64,000 bases of DNA from Bacillus sp. USDA818B3_A (GCF_009928415.1 NZ_JAABNN010000002.1:434001-498000); one strand, 5' to 3'; positions 54,394-63,979 are shown, numbered from the stretch's first letter. The notes: generated from the sequence alone by a model not told the origin. Made by a program: numbers and translations.

Positions 54394-55860
54394 TTAAAAG
54401 GAATCACGATACTGACCAGGATTTACTCCAACTTGCTTTTTAAATAATTCGGAGAAATATCTATACGTATGGTAACCTACTTTCTCACTGACATACGCTG
54501 CCTTATATCCCTCCCGCAGAAGCTCTTTAGCTCGTTCCATCCGCAGCTTAGTCAGATATTTGATATAAGAGATTCCCATTTCCTCCTTAAAGAGTAAACT
54601 GAAATAGGTCGGGTTCATCCCAACATAATATGATACATCCTGTAGTTTTAAATCCTTTGAATAATTATCTTTTATAAATGCACACGCTTTCTCTACTGAT
54701 TCATGCTTCTTTTCTTTTCTAACCTCGAGTGACCAATTCATAATCATTTCCATTCGAGATCTCAGCCAGCTAAACACACTTTCTTTTGTGTTCAGTAATC
54801 TTATTTCCACGTGTGGTAAAAAGTCTGTTTGACTTATTCTTGAAACATCTTCTCCCGTTTCTTTTGCTACTTCTAATGCTAGATACATTAGTCTCAAAAT
54901 CTCACGTTCCATAAGGTCCGGACTTAAGCTATTAACATCAAGATTCTTAATAAAGGCATCAAGTTGGTGGAGTACCCCGGCTTTATCACCAGTTCGCATG
55001 CAAAAAATAACTGCATCTTCATATACTGAGAGACCATCCGGAATATTGGGATTTTCTCCAATCTCCTCAAACCTTGTCCATTCTTCCTTTTCCAAAAACT
55101 GACCATATCGCAACGTTTGCAGTGCTTCTTTATAGCTTTTGGAGGCATCCGACAGATGTTGATAGGTTCGCCCAGAACCTATTGTCATTCCATATTCGCT
55201 TGGCCAATATAATAACTGATTCCATAGCTCTGTAGAATCTTCTTGAAAATGGAAGATGACAAGCAAGTGTTCATTTCCATTTCGAATAGGTACAGACAGG
55301 TAAGAAGAATGGCTTTTTAAATCTGGACTTCTCTTTGAAAGTGCAAGGACTGTAACTGCCGCAATACCCTCTGCATCTTCACCAAAACTTTTCCTCCATT
55401 TAGGTAATGCTTCATCCCCTTGAAGAAGTAAATCTAGTGTTGCCTTTTCAATCAGTTCGTTCCTACTGTCCTCTCTTGAATTCCGCTCACTTACTAATTT
55501 AAGTATTCTCTGAATACTCTCATCGATCATTTGTATGCTAATAGGTTTCTCCAGATAATCGGCAACCCCAAGCTTTAACGCTTTTTTTACATATTCAAAT
55601 TCATTAAACCCGCTAAAAACAACACAAATAACTTCAGGAGCAACTTCTAATATTTTCTCAACAACCTGTAAGCCGTCCTGGCCGGGCATATGGATATCCG
55701 TAAATACAATATCAGGAGAATGTGTTTCAACTATATCTATTGCAGCATGGCCATCAGTTGCTGTTCCAACTAGTTCAATTCCGTATTTAGACCAATCGAT
55801 CATCATTTGCAAGCCTTGAAGGAAAACATATTCATCATCAAATATGACTGCTTTTAACAT
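54394..55860 (-). CDS. Response regulator with AraC output domain (YesN type)
   Basis: 488 residues. The receiver domain (residues ~1-120) has VIFDDE, the phospho-aspartate in DIVFTDIHMPG and the lysine in DYLEKPIS. A middle helical region follows, then an AraC HTH pair (LKLQDVSYYVGMNPTYFSLLF and AAYVSEKVGYHTYRYFSELF). It overlaps the kinase gene by 7 nt. It very likely activates the ABC-GH78 operon immediately downstream. Confidence 0.93.
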   Translation of the reverse strand: MLKAVIFDDEYVFLQGLQMMIDWSKYGIELVGTATDGHAAIDIVETHSPDIVFTDIHMPGQDGLQVVEKILEVAPEVICVVFSGFNEFEYVKKALKLGVADYLEKPISIQMIDESIQRILKLVSERNSREDSRNELIEKATLDLLLQGDEALPKWRKSFGEDAEGIAAVTVLALSKRSPDLKSHSSYLSVPIRNGNEHLLVIFHFQEDSTELWNQLLYWPSEYGMTIGSGRTYQHLSDASKSYKEALQTLRYGQFLEKEEWTRFEEIGENPNIPDGLSVYEDAVIFCMRTGDKAGVLHQLDAFIKNLDVNSLSPDLMEREILRLMYLALEVAKETGEDVSRISQTDFLPHVEIRLLNTKESVFSWLRSRMEMIMNWSLEVRKEKKHESVEKACAFIKDNYSKDLKLQDVSYYVGMNPTYFSLLFKEEMGISYIKYLTKLRMERAKELLREGYKAAYVSEKVGYHTYRYFSELFKKQVGVNPGQYRDSF

Positions 55861-57617
55861 TTATCTATTCCCCCATGAAATCTAATCTCTATACTTGTTC
55901 CTTCATGTACTTTTGACGTAATGGAAAGCGTACTATCTTGCCCATAGAATAGCTTAAGTCTGTCGCGAACATTTCGCAGTCCATAACCGTTTTCAGTAGC
56001 CTGAATATCCTCTATTCCCACTCCATTATCAGTGATGATAAAGGTAACCCATTCATCAGAGACTCTTCCTATTAACTCTATAACCCCTTCACCCTTTGGC
56101 TCTATACCGTGACAAACGGCATTTTCAATGATTGGCTGCAGTAAGAGTTTAAGTATCTTTTTCTCCATTAAAACAGGTGCGACATCCTCTATATACCGAA
56201 AGCGGTTTCGATTGCGCATATTCTGAATGGTCAAATAGTGTTGTATATGCGCTAATTCCTTTGAAACAGGAATAAGGTCTTCCCCCTTGTTCAAACTTAA
56301 TTTAAAGCTTTCTGACAAAGCGAAGGTCGCCTTAGCAATATCCTGTTGGTTATTTACCACTGCCATCCAATAAATATCGTTTAAAGTGTTATATAAAAAA
56401 TGGGGCTTGATTTGTGCCTGCAAAGCACGGAGCTCCGCCTCACGCTCTTTTAATTGTGCCAGGACAAGCTGTTCATTTAACTCTTTATGCTCTACAGTTA
56501 TTCGCTGAAATGTCTTACCAATCACACCGACAGTGTCCGTTTCGTCATCTTCTCCGAAACCCCAAAAGCCCTTGGACCAATCTAGTACCATTTTTTTCAG
56601 GTGCAGCAATGGCTTGGAAACCTTTCCGGATAAAATGTAAGACATAAACAAAGTTATTAAAGCAATAGCCAGAGAAATAAGGGCTGTTATTGTACCAATC
56701 TGATTAGGCTGTTTTAATAGATCCTTCTCTTTGATCACACTTGTGAATGTCCAATCAGTTGTCTCATTAATATAACTACTTACCAGATAGCCTTTTTGTT
56801 CTAATTTTTGAATGATGATTGAGGTGTCATTATTTTGGCTGAAATCCTTAGATAATTTCGTAGGATTGCTATAAACCGTATTTACTCCTTCCTGAGATGA
56901 ATCAAATATTACCATCTCACTTTTATTTTCATCATTAAAAACTCTTGAGAACATTCTTTTTTTAATATTTACAACTAGTAAGCCTATTTGTCTAGGATTG
57001 AAGACATTTTGTGGATCTCTTAATAATTTAACAGATGAAAAAGTAGAGTTGGAATTTTCCGGTGCTAAAACATTATACCCTAAGAATATAGGCTGTCCCT
57101 GAGCTTCTACACTTCTTTTATACCATTCCGAATGCGAAATACCACCGTAAATTCCTCCTGTATCATATTTACCTTGGCTGCTAGGATTACCGTAACAAAC
57201 AGGCCGAAAATATACATCAAACAAACAAACTGAATCAATATCTTGTGTATCAATTGAATAACTAGAAACTAAACCTTGCATTTTGTCCGCTGTGTTCTTA
57301 TCTAATACAATTTTCCCCTCTTCAAAATATGCAGCGCTATCAATTAATTCTTGTCGAACATCCTTGTTCCAGATAATGTTTCTCTCTATATTAATTATAT
57401 TTCTGAATAATAAATCAGCTTGTTCACTCGATGTTTTCAAATGATTTTTTGTTGTTTCCAATTGATTTTGAACTAAAGTATCTTTTGCTATATTAAATGA
57501 TATAACCCCTAGCAAAACAAGAGGAAATATGGAAAGGCAGATCATTAAAAGAAAATATTTATACCTAATATTATCCTGATACAAATGTTGTTTAAATTTT
57601 CTATAAATCACACTCAT
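55854..57617 (-). CDS. Sensor histidine kinase (YesM type)
   Basis: 587 residues. Membrane helix 1 (YFLLMICLSIFPLVLLGVIS), an extracellular sensor domain of ~270 residues, helix 2 (ALISLAIALITLFMSYILSG) and a HAMP segment come first. The His_kinase box is QIKPHFLYNTLNDIYW, and the ATPase N-box and G-box are IIENAVCHGI and DNGVGIED. It probably senses extracellular oligosaccharide, perhaps through the binding protein. It is first in the kinase-regulator pair. Confidence 0.93.
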   Translation of the reverse strand: MSVIYRKFKQHLYQDNIRYKYFLLMICLSIFPLVLLGVISFNIAKDTLVQNQLETTKNHLKTSSEQADLLFRNIINIERNIIWNKDVRQELIDSAAYFEEGKIVLDKNTADKMQGLVSSYSIDTQDIDSVCLFDVYFRPVCYGNPSSQGKYDTGGIYGGISHSEWYKRSVEAQGQPIFLGYNVLAPENSNSTFSSVKLLRDPQNVFNPRQIGLLVVNIKKRMFSRVFNDENKSEMVIFDSSQEGVNTVYSNPTKLSKDFSQNNDTSIIIQKLEQKGYLVSSYINETTDWTFTSVIKEKDLLKQPNQIGTITALISLAIALITLFMSYILSGKVSKPLLHLKKMVLDWSKGFWGFGEDDETDTVGVIGKTFQRITVEHKELNEQLVLAQLKEREAELRALQAQIKPHFLYNTLNDIYWMAVVNNQQDIAKATFALSESFKLSLNKGEDLIPVSKELAHIQHYLTIQNMRNRNRFRYIEDVAPVLMEKKILKLLLQPIIENAVCHGIEPKGEGVIELIGRVSDEWVTFIITDNGVGIEDIQATENGYGLRNVRDRLKLFYGQDSTLSITSKVHEGTSIEIRFHGGIDKC

Positions 57618-57705
57618 AATTGTCCTTCCTTTTTAGAAAGTATTTCAATAATTATAGCAAAAAGATTAAGTTTTGAGGGATTGTTAAATAATTACACTAA
57701 ATTGT

Positions 57706-57759
57706 CCTAGATTAGCTAAATATCGTAAAAAGAACCACGAAAGTCCTACTTCACTGTAG
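57706..57759 (+). pseudogene. Relic: last codons of an AraC regulator
   Basis: The plus strand reads AKYRKKNHESPTSL and stop, matching the end of the AraC protein at 44657 (AEYRKKNSESPTHL and stop). As there, a terminator hairpin overlaps the stop. Nothing of the gene remains upstream. Confidence 0.6.
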
Positions 57760-57771
57760 ACTTTCGTGGTT
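57733..57771. terminator. Terminator hairpin
   Basis: AACCACGAAAGTC-N13-GACTTTCGTGGTT, perfect 13-bp stem, then TTATTT. Confidence 0.85.
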
Positions 57772-57786
57772 TATTTGTATATGAAC

Positions 57787-57922
57787 TTTGTGACCATTTT
57801 GTGACCAAAATCACCAAAAAGAACGATATCACCAAAATATTGTCAGACTATTCTATAATATCTATACTTCAATTAATGAGTTTTCACTATTTTTGCAAAA
57901 CTTAAATTTGTAAGTGTTTTCA
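57787..57922 (+). promoter_or_regulatory. Regulatory region of dctP: two repeat pairs and a cre box
   Basis: TTTGTGACCA occurs at 57787 and 57798 (11 bp apart), and ATCACCAAAA at 57810 and 57828 (18 bp apart). TATAAT-like sequence follows near 57853. TGTAAGTGTTTTCA (57909-57922) matches 13 of 14 cre positions. The repeats are candidate DctR sites. Confidence 0.55.
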
Positions 57923-57949
57923 TGATTAATAGTATAGGAGGAATGGGAA

Positions 57950-59203
57950 ATGAAAATTAATTTTAAAAGTCTCACAACTCAGGTTGTAATCGCTATCGTT
58001 CTTGGTATTATCTTTGGTGCTCTATTTCCTAAAGAAGGTGCTGAATTAAAAGTTTTATCGGATATCTTCGTCAAAATGATTAAAATGGTTATTGCACCGA
58101 TTATCTTCTTAACGATCGTCGTTGGGATTGCTGGAATGGGAGATATGAAAAAAGTCGGCAGAATTGGCGGTAAAGCATTATTATATTTTGAAATCGTATC
58201 CACTATTTCCCTGGCGATTGGGATTCTCTTTGCCACCATATTCAAACCCGGTGCGGGTGTAAATGCACACAGTGCCAAAGGGGATATTACCCAATTCACC
58301 AAACAAGCATCTGAAGGAAGCCATAGCTTCATGGATTTTATCATGGGTATCATTCCTGATAACTTTATGGGGGCAATGGTGAACGGAGAGCTATTACCGA
58401 TTCTTTTCTTAGCCGTTCTATTTGGAATTGCCTTATCTGGGCTTGGTGAAAGAGGAAAATCAGTGATTGATTTTTTTGAAAAACTATCAGAAACTTTCTT
58501 TCGGATTGTAAACATTATTATGTACTATTCACCTATTGCAGCGTTTGGAGCAATTTCTTATACAATTGGTGAATTCGGTATCGGTTCACTTGTTTCACTT
58601 GGAAAATTGTTCGGGTTAACTGTTTTAGCAATGGTAGTATTTATTGTAGTTGTTTTGGGCGGCATTGCTAAGTTCTATAAATTTAATATCTTTCAATTTA
58701 TTAAATATATCAAAGATGAAATCTTCTTAGTTCTCGGAACCTCCTCATCTGAATCGGCTCTTCCTAAAATGGTTGAAAAACTGGAGAAATACGGCTGTTC
58801 CAAGTCAGTGGTAGGTCTTGTGGTTCCTACTGGATATTCTTTTAATCTCGATGGGACATCCATCTATCTTTCTATGGCTGCTCTTTTCATTGCTCAGGCA
58901 TTTGGGGTGCATCTAAGCTTTGGTCAAGAAGTCACATTACTAGGCGTGTTAATGCTTACTTCAAAAGGTGCAGCGGGTGTAACTGGTTCTGGATTTGTTA
59001 CGTTGGCTGCCACATTAGCGGCCTTTCCAAGTGTACCTGTTGAAGGAATTGCGCTCCTGCTAGGGGTTGACCGTTTTATGTCTACCGCTCGTGCGTTAAC
59101 AAACTTAATTGGTAATGGAGTCGCAACAGTGGTCGTATCTAAAATGGAAAACGAATTCGATGAGACTGTTACCTCCAAGCAATCTATTAGTAAAACTGCA
59201 TAA
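57950..59203 (+). CDS. dctP: Dicarboxylate:cation symporter (DctP/DctA, DAACS family)
   Basis: 417 residues. The hairpin-1 serine motif is TSSSESALPKM. Helix 7 has PTGYSFNLDGTSIY and hairpin 2 TSKGAAGVTGSGFV, as in C4-dicarboxylate carriers of this family. It imports succinate, fumarate or malate with protons or sodium. AGGAGG precedes the ATG. A two-component pair of the DctR/DctS type follows, matching the genes around dctP in B. subtilis, though in a different order. Glutamate/aspartate transport is the main alternative. Confidence 0.88.
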   Translation: MKINFKSLTTQVVIAIVLGIIFGALFPKEGAELKVLSDIFVKMIKMVIAPIIFLTIVVGIAGMGDMKKVGRIGGKALLYFEIVSTISLAIGILFATIFKPGAGVNAHSAKGDITQFTKQASEGSHSFMDFIMGIIPDNFMGAMVNGELLPILFLAVLFGIALSGLGERGKSVIDFFEKLSETFFRIVNIIMYYSPIAAFGAISYTIGEFGIGSLVSLGKLFGLTVLAMVVFIVVVLGGIAKFYKFNIFQFIKYIKDEIFLVLGTSSSESALPKMVEKLEKYGCSKSVVGLVVPTGYSFNLDGTSIYLSMAALFIAQAFGVHLSFGQEVTLLGVLMLTSKGAAGVTGSGFVTLAATLAAFPSVPVEGIALLLGVDRFMSTARALTNLIGNGVATVVVSKMENEFDETVTSKQSISKTA

Positions 59204-59225
59204 ACTTTTACTATACGAGAATCAA

Positions 59226-59260
59226 AACTTCAGCCACGAGAATGTGGCTGAAGTTTTTTT
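59226..59260 (+). terminator. Terminator of dctP
   Basis: AACTTCAGCCAC-N6-GTGGCTGAAGTT followed by T-run. Confidence 0.93.
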
Positions 59261-59317
59261 AGAGGTAAGAAAAAAATTAAGCTATAATGGTAGAAAAGCT
59301 ATCAAAGGAGGTTCATC

Positions 59318-59995
59318 ATGGAGCCTATCAGAGTCTTGATTGTCGAAGATGATCCGATGGTCATGGAGATTAATGCTCAATTCGTTTCCAAGCTTCCTGG
59401 CTTTAAGTTAGCTGGAAAAGCTTTTACTGGTAAAGAAGCCATTTCATTAATCAATGAAGGAAAGCCAAATCTCGTTTTGTTGGATTATTTCTTACCAGAT
59501 ACAAACGGACTTTCTTTGTTACATACCATTAGAAGTAACGATTATCCAATAGATGTGATTCTCTTAACCGCCAATCGAGATCCACACCATATTCAGGAGA
59601 TATTTCGAGCTGGGGTTGTGGATTATATTGTCAAGCCATTCCGGTTTGACCGTTTTCAAACAGCACTTGAACAATATCGTCATTCTTTTAAAAAATTCCA
59701 GGAAAATAGACCATTTGAGCAAGCTGATTTGGATAAATTAGCAGGAGTGCAACTCAAAGGGGTAGAGGTAGAGGATCTCTTGCCAAAAGGGCTGAATGAT
59801 AGAACCCTCAAGCAAATAGTGGAATTTCTAAAAGGACAGGCCGAACCTCTTTCTTCAGAAGATGTTGCCGCGGGAATTGGCTTGGCACGTGTAACGGTTC
59901 GCCGTTATTTAGACTATCTAGAGAAAAAAGGCGATATTGTAATGGAAATTCAGTATGGTTCTGTTGGCCGTCCAATGAATAAGTACAGGTTATAG
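59318..59995 (+). CDS. dctR: Response regulator, CitB/DctR family
   Basis: 225 residues. The receiver has VEDDPMV, the phospho-aspartate in LVLLDYFLPD, T in ILLTANRD and K in YIVKPFRF. The C-terminal HTH reads SSEDVAAGIGLARVTVRRYLDYLEKKG, typical of the CitT/DctR/MalR group. AAAGGAGG lies before the ATG. It probably activates dctP in response to dicarboxylates. Confidence 0.88.
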   Translation: MEPIRVLIVEDDPMVMEINAQFVSKLPGFKLAGKAFTGKEAISLINEGKPNLVLLDYFLPDTNGLSLLHTIRSNDYPIDVILLTANRDPHHIQEIFRAGVVDYIVKPFRFDRFQTALEQYRHSFKKFQENRPFEQADLDKLAGVQLKGVEVEDLLPKGLNDRTLKQIVEFLKGQAEPLSSEDVAAGIGLARVTVRRYLDYLEKKGDIVMEIQYGSVGRPMNKYRL

Positions 59996-60028
59996 CCTTT
60001 TTTTGAAAATATGGAAAGGGGTGATCTT

Positions 60029-61627
60029 GTGCGAAAAAAAAGACCACGGTTTCGGTTTCGCCTTCAAACAACGATTACCTTCTTAGTCTGCGGGGTTGTG
60101 GCTCTGGCTTTATTTGTTACCGATATGCTTATAAGTAACGAGATTGGCAGCACAACATATAAAAACCAGTCAGAGAAAGCGATGAATATTGCTAAAATGA
60201 TTGCGCATTCCCCCATTATCATAGAGGGACTGCAAAATCCGCAAACCGAGAAGAAGATACAAAAGTTCACCCAAGAAATGACTAAAATCACAAATGTTGA
60301 ATTTATAGTTGTGATGGATATGAACGGAATACGTAAATCACATCCAAAGCCAGAGAAAATTGGCGAACGCTTCGTTGGCGGTGACGAAGGGCCTGCTCTC
60401 CATGGTCATGAAAATATCTCTACCGCAAAAGGGACATTAGGCTATTCGTTAAGGGCCTTTACTCCCGTTTTCTCAGACAGCGGCCAACAAATTGGCGCTG
60501 TATCCGTTGGTATTTCACTTAATAAGGTGAAAGAGGCTGTAAAAAATAGTAAAGAGATTATTTATCTGGCTGTGGTCTTTGGTGTCCTTATTGGGATTAT
60601 TGGGGCGATTTATTTAGCAAGGAAGATTAAGAAAAGCATGTTTGGTCTAGAGCCTTTTGAAATTGGAAAATTACTAGAAGAGAGAAGCGCCATGCTTCAA
60701 TCTACCAAGGAAGGAATCCTCGCAGTGGACCAGGATGGCTCTATCACATTGATTAATAATGAAGCAATGCGTTTATTTAAAGAAGCGGGAATCAATGACA
60801 ATCCCATGGGCAATGCTGTTAACCAATATCTGCCTGAGCTTCAGTTACAAAATGTTTTGGAAACAGGGAAACCCCTTTTAAATGAAGAAATTAATTTATC
60901 GGGAATTACCCTATTAGCTAATCATCTTCCAATTATTGTTCGTAATCAAATGGTGGGAGCAATCACTACTTTCCGTAACAAAACGGAAATCAATCAGCTA
61001 GCGGAAGAACTGACTGGTGTTAAACTCTATGCAGAAGCCTTACGAGCACAATCGCACGAATTTTTAAATAAGATGCATGTGGTTTTAGGATTAGTTCATT
61101 TAGAACAATACGAAAAGTTAGCCGATTTTATTGATCAGATTTCCGACCATCTTCACAGTGAAGTCGGTTATGTGATTAGTAAAATTAAGGATCCCGCTTT
61201 AGCAGGATTTGTTCTAGCAAAAATGAGCTACGCCAGAGAATTGGGGTCTGAGCTGTCTTTTTCTGGGGATGGTATCCTGCCTGAACCAGCAACGCCTGAA
61301 ACCACTCATGAGTTAATCACGATTATTGGAAATTTAGTTGATAATGCTTTAGAGGCCTTAACAGATTGTGACCAGCAAAATAAAAAAGTTTCCATCCATT
61401 TTGACTATTACGAACATGAGCTTGTCGTTGAAGTAGCAGATAATGGCCCTGGGATAAAAGAGGATTTAGTTGAAATGGTATATTTGAAAGGTGTGTCCAC
61501 AAAAGGATATGACCGTGGAATTGGTTTATACCTTGTACGAAGGAGCTTGGATAAGCTCCAAGGCCAACTAGAGCTTTCAACAGAAGCTGGAAAAGGAACG
61601 AGATTTACGGTTACGATTCCCTATTAA
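60029..61627 (+). CDS. dctS: Sensor histidine kinase, DcuS/CitA/DctS family
   Basis: 532 residues. Helix 1 (TITFLVCGVVALALFVTDML), an extracellular Cache-type ligand domain (FIVVMDMNGIRKSHPKPEKIG, as in citrate/dicarboxylate sensors), helix 2 (IIYLAVVFGVLIGIIGAIYLA) and a PAS domain lead. The H-box is LRAQSHEFLNKMHVVLGL and the ATPase boxes are NLVDNALEAL and DNGPGIKE. The start is set at GTG 60029, since AAAGGGGTGAT is the ribosome site; an ATG at 60011 lies within it. It forms an operon with dctR. Confidence 0.88.
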   Translation: MRKKRPRFRFRLQTTITFLVCGVVALALFVTDMLISNEIGSTTYKNQSEKAMNIAKMIAHSPIIIEGLQNPQTEKKIQKFTQEMTKITNVEFIVVMDMNGIRKSHPKPEKIGERFVGGDEGPALHGHENISTAKGTLGYSLRAFTPVFSDSGQQIGAVSVGISLNKVKEAVKNSKEIIYLAVVFGVLIGIIGAIYLARKIKKSMFGLEPFEIGKLLEERSAMLQSTKEGILAVDQDGSITLINNEAMRLFKEAGINDNPMGNAVNQYLPELQLQNVLETGKPLLNEEINLSGITLLANHLPIIVRNQMVGAITTFRNKTEINQLAEELTGVKLYAEALRAQSHEFLNKMHVVLGLVHLEQYEKLADFIDQISDHLHSEVGYVISKIKDPALAGFVLAKMSYARELGSELSFSGDGILPEPATPETTHELITIIGNLVDNALEALTDCDQQNKKVSIHFDYYEHELVVEVADNGPGIKEDLVEMVYLKGVSTKGYDRGIGLYLVRRSLDKLQGQLELSTEAGKGTRFTVTIPY

Positions 61628-61633
61628 AGATAA

Positions 61634-61677
61634 AAAAGGGACATTCTCTCATTTGCCCATAAGAGAATGTCCCTTTT
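61634..61677 (+). terminator. Terminator of dctRS
   Basis: AAAAGGGACATTCTCT-N12-AGAGAATGTCCCTTTT, perfect 16-bp stem. Confidence 0.93.
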
Positions 61678-61689
61678 ATTGTGCAAATT

Positions 61690-62035
61690 CCAAAGGCATC
61701 TTATTAGAAAAGCTTGAACATCCATATTAAATACAGCGGTAGGAGAAATCTTTGTTTTTCACTGCCAAATTTAAATAGGTGAACTCACCTAAAAGGAGAG
61801 AGCATTTTATTTCCGTTCTACCCTACATAAGTTAATTGTTTATCGTTACGAACTTGTGGCATAATCTAAAAATGCCTTGAACTTGATTTCCTTATTACAT
61901 ATTACATCAGGCTCTTCATAACCAGGGTTCCTTGTTGATTAAAAAGTATTCAAACATACGGCTGAAAAATGCCCACTTATCTTCTTGAGAAGGAAATGGA
62001 TAAAATACCCGCAAATTCCTCCAAAGGTCGAATAT
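61690..62035. other. Intergenic stretch with nothing recognised
   Basis: About 350 bp of A/T-rich sequence with no credible gene, repeat or hairpin apart from the terminator at its left edge. Confidence 0.6.
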
Positions 62036-62039
62036 AGCC

Positions 62040-62327
62040 TTACTGAAAAATGCTATTTAAAGAGTGTTGTTGTTTAATTTCCTGTATGGATAGATTTAAA
62101 TTATAGTTCCCATGATCGAGAAGTTTATTGAGAAGTTGATTCAATTGGTCTTGGGATTTAACTTTTAATTTTAAATGGTAACAGCCTTGCCCAGATACTC
62201 GGTGAGCTTCAACTACTTCTTTTCGATCTTTAATAAACCGAATAAAAGCATCATGATTTGCTGATTTCATATGAACAATGACAAACGCGGTAAAGATCAA
62301 CCCCAGCTTCATTTCGATAAAAATCAT
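62040..62327 (-). pseudogene. Lrp/AsnC-family regulator fragment, ligand-binding domain only
   Basis: 95 residues matching only the C-terminal RAM domain of Lrp/AsnC proteins (KLGLIFTAFVIVHMKSANHD, VSGQGCYHLKLKVKSQDQLNQLL). The HTH half is missing; upstream sequence up to the divergent hydrolase gene encodes nothing similar. No ribosome binding site precedes the ATG. A stand-alone RAM protein is the alternative, but the abrupt start inside the family's linker favours a truncated gene. Confidence 0.65.
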
Positions 62328-62377
62328 GATATTATTTATTATTTTATTGTACTTAATCTTTAAATGAGGTGAAACAA

Positions 62378-62944
62378 ATGAGCACAGCTTTAATCATTGT
62401 CGATATTCAAAATGACTATTTTCCAAATGGAAAAATGGAATTAAGCAACCCAGAAAAAGCAGCCGCTAATGCTGCTAAAGTTCTTGAATGGTTTAGACAG
62501 AATAACAAAGATCATATTTTTCATGTTCAGCATATCGCAAGTAGTCCAGAGTTAGGTTTCTTTCTTCCAGATACGGCGGGAGTTAAACTACATGAAAGTG
62601 TTCTACCATTAGAGCACGAAAGTATTATCAGAAAACATTTCCCTAACAGCTTTTTAAAGACTGAATTAGAAAGCGAATTAAAAGGAAAAGGAGTAACCAA
62701 GGTAGTAGTTGTAGGTATGATGACACATATGTGTATTGATGCAACAGTTAGAGCTGCAGTGGATTTAGGCTTTGAAACCACACTTATTGAAGATGCATGT
62801 GCGACAAGGGACTTATCTTACCAAAATAAAGTGGTACCAGCTGAACAGGTTCACTATGCGTTTGTCAGTGCACTTAACGGTATGTATGCTAATGTAATTA
62901 CGACCGAGGAATTCCTGCAGCAAAAAGTTAAAACTACCTTGTAG
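62378..62944 (+). CDS. Cysteine hydrolase, isochorismatase family
   Basis: 188 residues from ATG 62378, with GAGGTGA 5 nt upstream. The triad is visible: D9 in IIVDIQNDYF, lysine in IIRKHFPNSF and cysteine in MMTHMCIDAT. Members hydrolyse nicotinamide, isochorismate, ureas or related amides; the active-site surroundings do not point to nicotinamidase. It is divergent from the Lrp fragment, whose intact form may once have regulated it. Confidence 0.87.
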   Translation: MSTALIIVDIQNDYFPNGKMELSNPEKAAANAAKVLEWFRQNNKDHIFHVQHIASSPELGFFLPDTAGVKLHESVLPLEHESIIRKHFPNSFLKTELESELKGKGVTKVVVVGMMTHMCIDATVRAAVDLGFETTLIEDACATRDLSYQNKVVPAEQVHYAFVSALNGMYANVITTEEFLQQKVKTTL

Positions 62945-63031
62945 AACCAATAAATATAAACGGGAGTTTATTTTAAAAACAAGCTCCCTATCTGATGGCT
63001 AATTTTGGCCGCATTGATACTCGTTACTTGG

Positions 63032-63765
63032 TTAGAGTTTCATATGTTTATTTGCTGAGCACTTCCTCAAAAAAATACTGTATTGGGAACCCCATATAGT
63101 TATGTATGTCATTTTATCAAAAAATATCATTAATCCAATGAGAATCATTAAAAAGCCACCGGTTTTCATTAGTAACGCTGAATATGTTAATATTATTTTT
63201 GTCTTGCTGATGAAAAACGCCATTACTGTAAAAGGGATACAGAACCCCAATGAATAGGCAGCAATATTAAAAAAAGTTTGGGTAGGATACATAATATTAG
63301 CATAATTGCTCCAAAAATAGGTCCTATGCAAGGAGACCACCCTGCTCCAAAAACTATTCCCACAATAACCGAATTAAAAAATCCCACTTTCTTTTTTGTA
63401 TAGTGGAAGCGATGATCTTTCATTAAAAAACTTGGTTTAAAAATTTCTAATATAAAGGTTCCCATTGCTACAAGAAAAATGCCACCTAGCATTCTTATTA
63501 AATCATTATAGTCAGCAAAAAATTTTTCGATGAAACTCGCTGAAAAACCTAATGCAAAATAAACTATTGTAAAGCCGATAGAAAAATAAATAGAATGTAA
63601 AAGTACTGTTTTTCTAGTGTTAGGATGACTTTGCTGATTTTTGATTTCTCCTACAGTTACCCCAGTTATATAAGAGATAAATGATGGATATAAAGGTAGA
63701 CAGCAAGGAGAAATAAATGCTAATAATCCCCCTGCAAATGCGACCCATATTGTAATTTCTGTCAA
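63032..63765 (-). pseudogene. ccdA: Cytochrome c biogenesis protein CcdA, frameshifted
   Basis: The first frame (TTG 63765, AAAGGGGGAG upstream) encodes CcdA with FISPCCLPLYPSF and AGWSPCIGPIFGAIML, the two conserved redox Cys-Pro motifs, and four helices. At about 63285-63300 the homologous reading moves to another frame (YPTQTFFNIAAYSLGFCIPFTVMAFF, on to 63032), which supplies the last helices. One base appears to be missing. The first frame ends early at 63223. CcdA passes electrons across the membrane to thioredoxin-like proteins. A sequencing error is possible. Confidence 0.8.
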
Positions 63766-63979
63766 TAAATCTCCCCCTTTAACATGCTATTTTAAACATA
63801 ACCTGCTTAAACTAATGATGATACACACTCTGCATTGATTATGCAGTAATCACATTCGGAATTGTTGGTAATCCAAAGATGCCAATTTATTCTCCTTATT
63901 CTTAACCTCCTTTACTCGGATTTGAACGTATTATATAGTCATATGAATCACGCAACAAGTATGCACTTTCTTGACGCAT

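Noticed and set aside
63032..63340. Separate small membrane protein gene
   Set aside because: Its sequence is the missing C-terminal half of CcdA and it has no start signal of its own.
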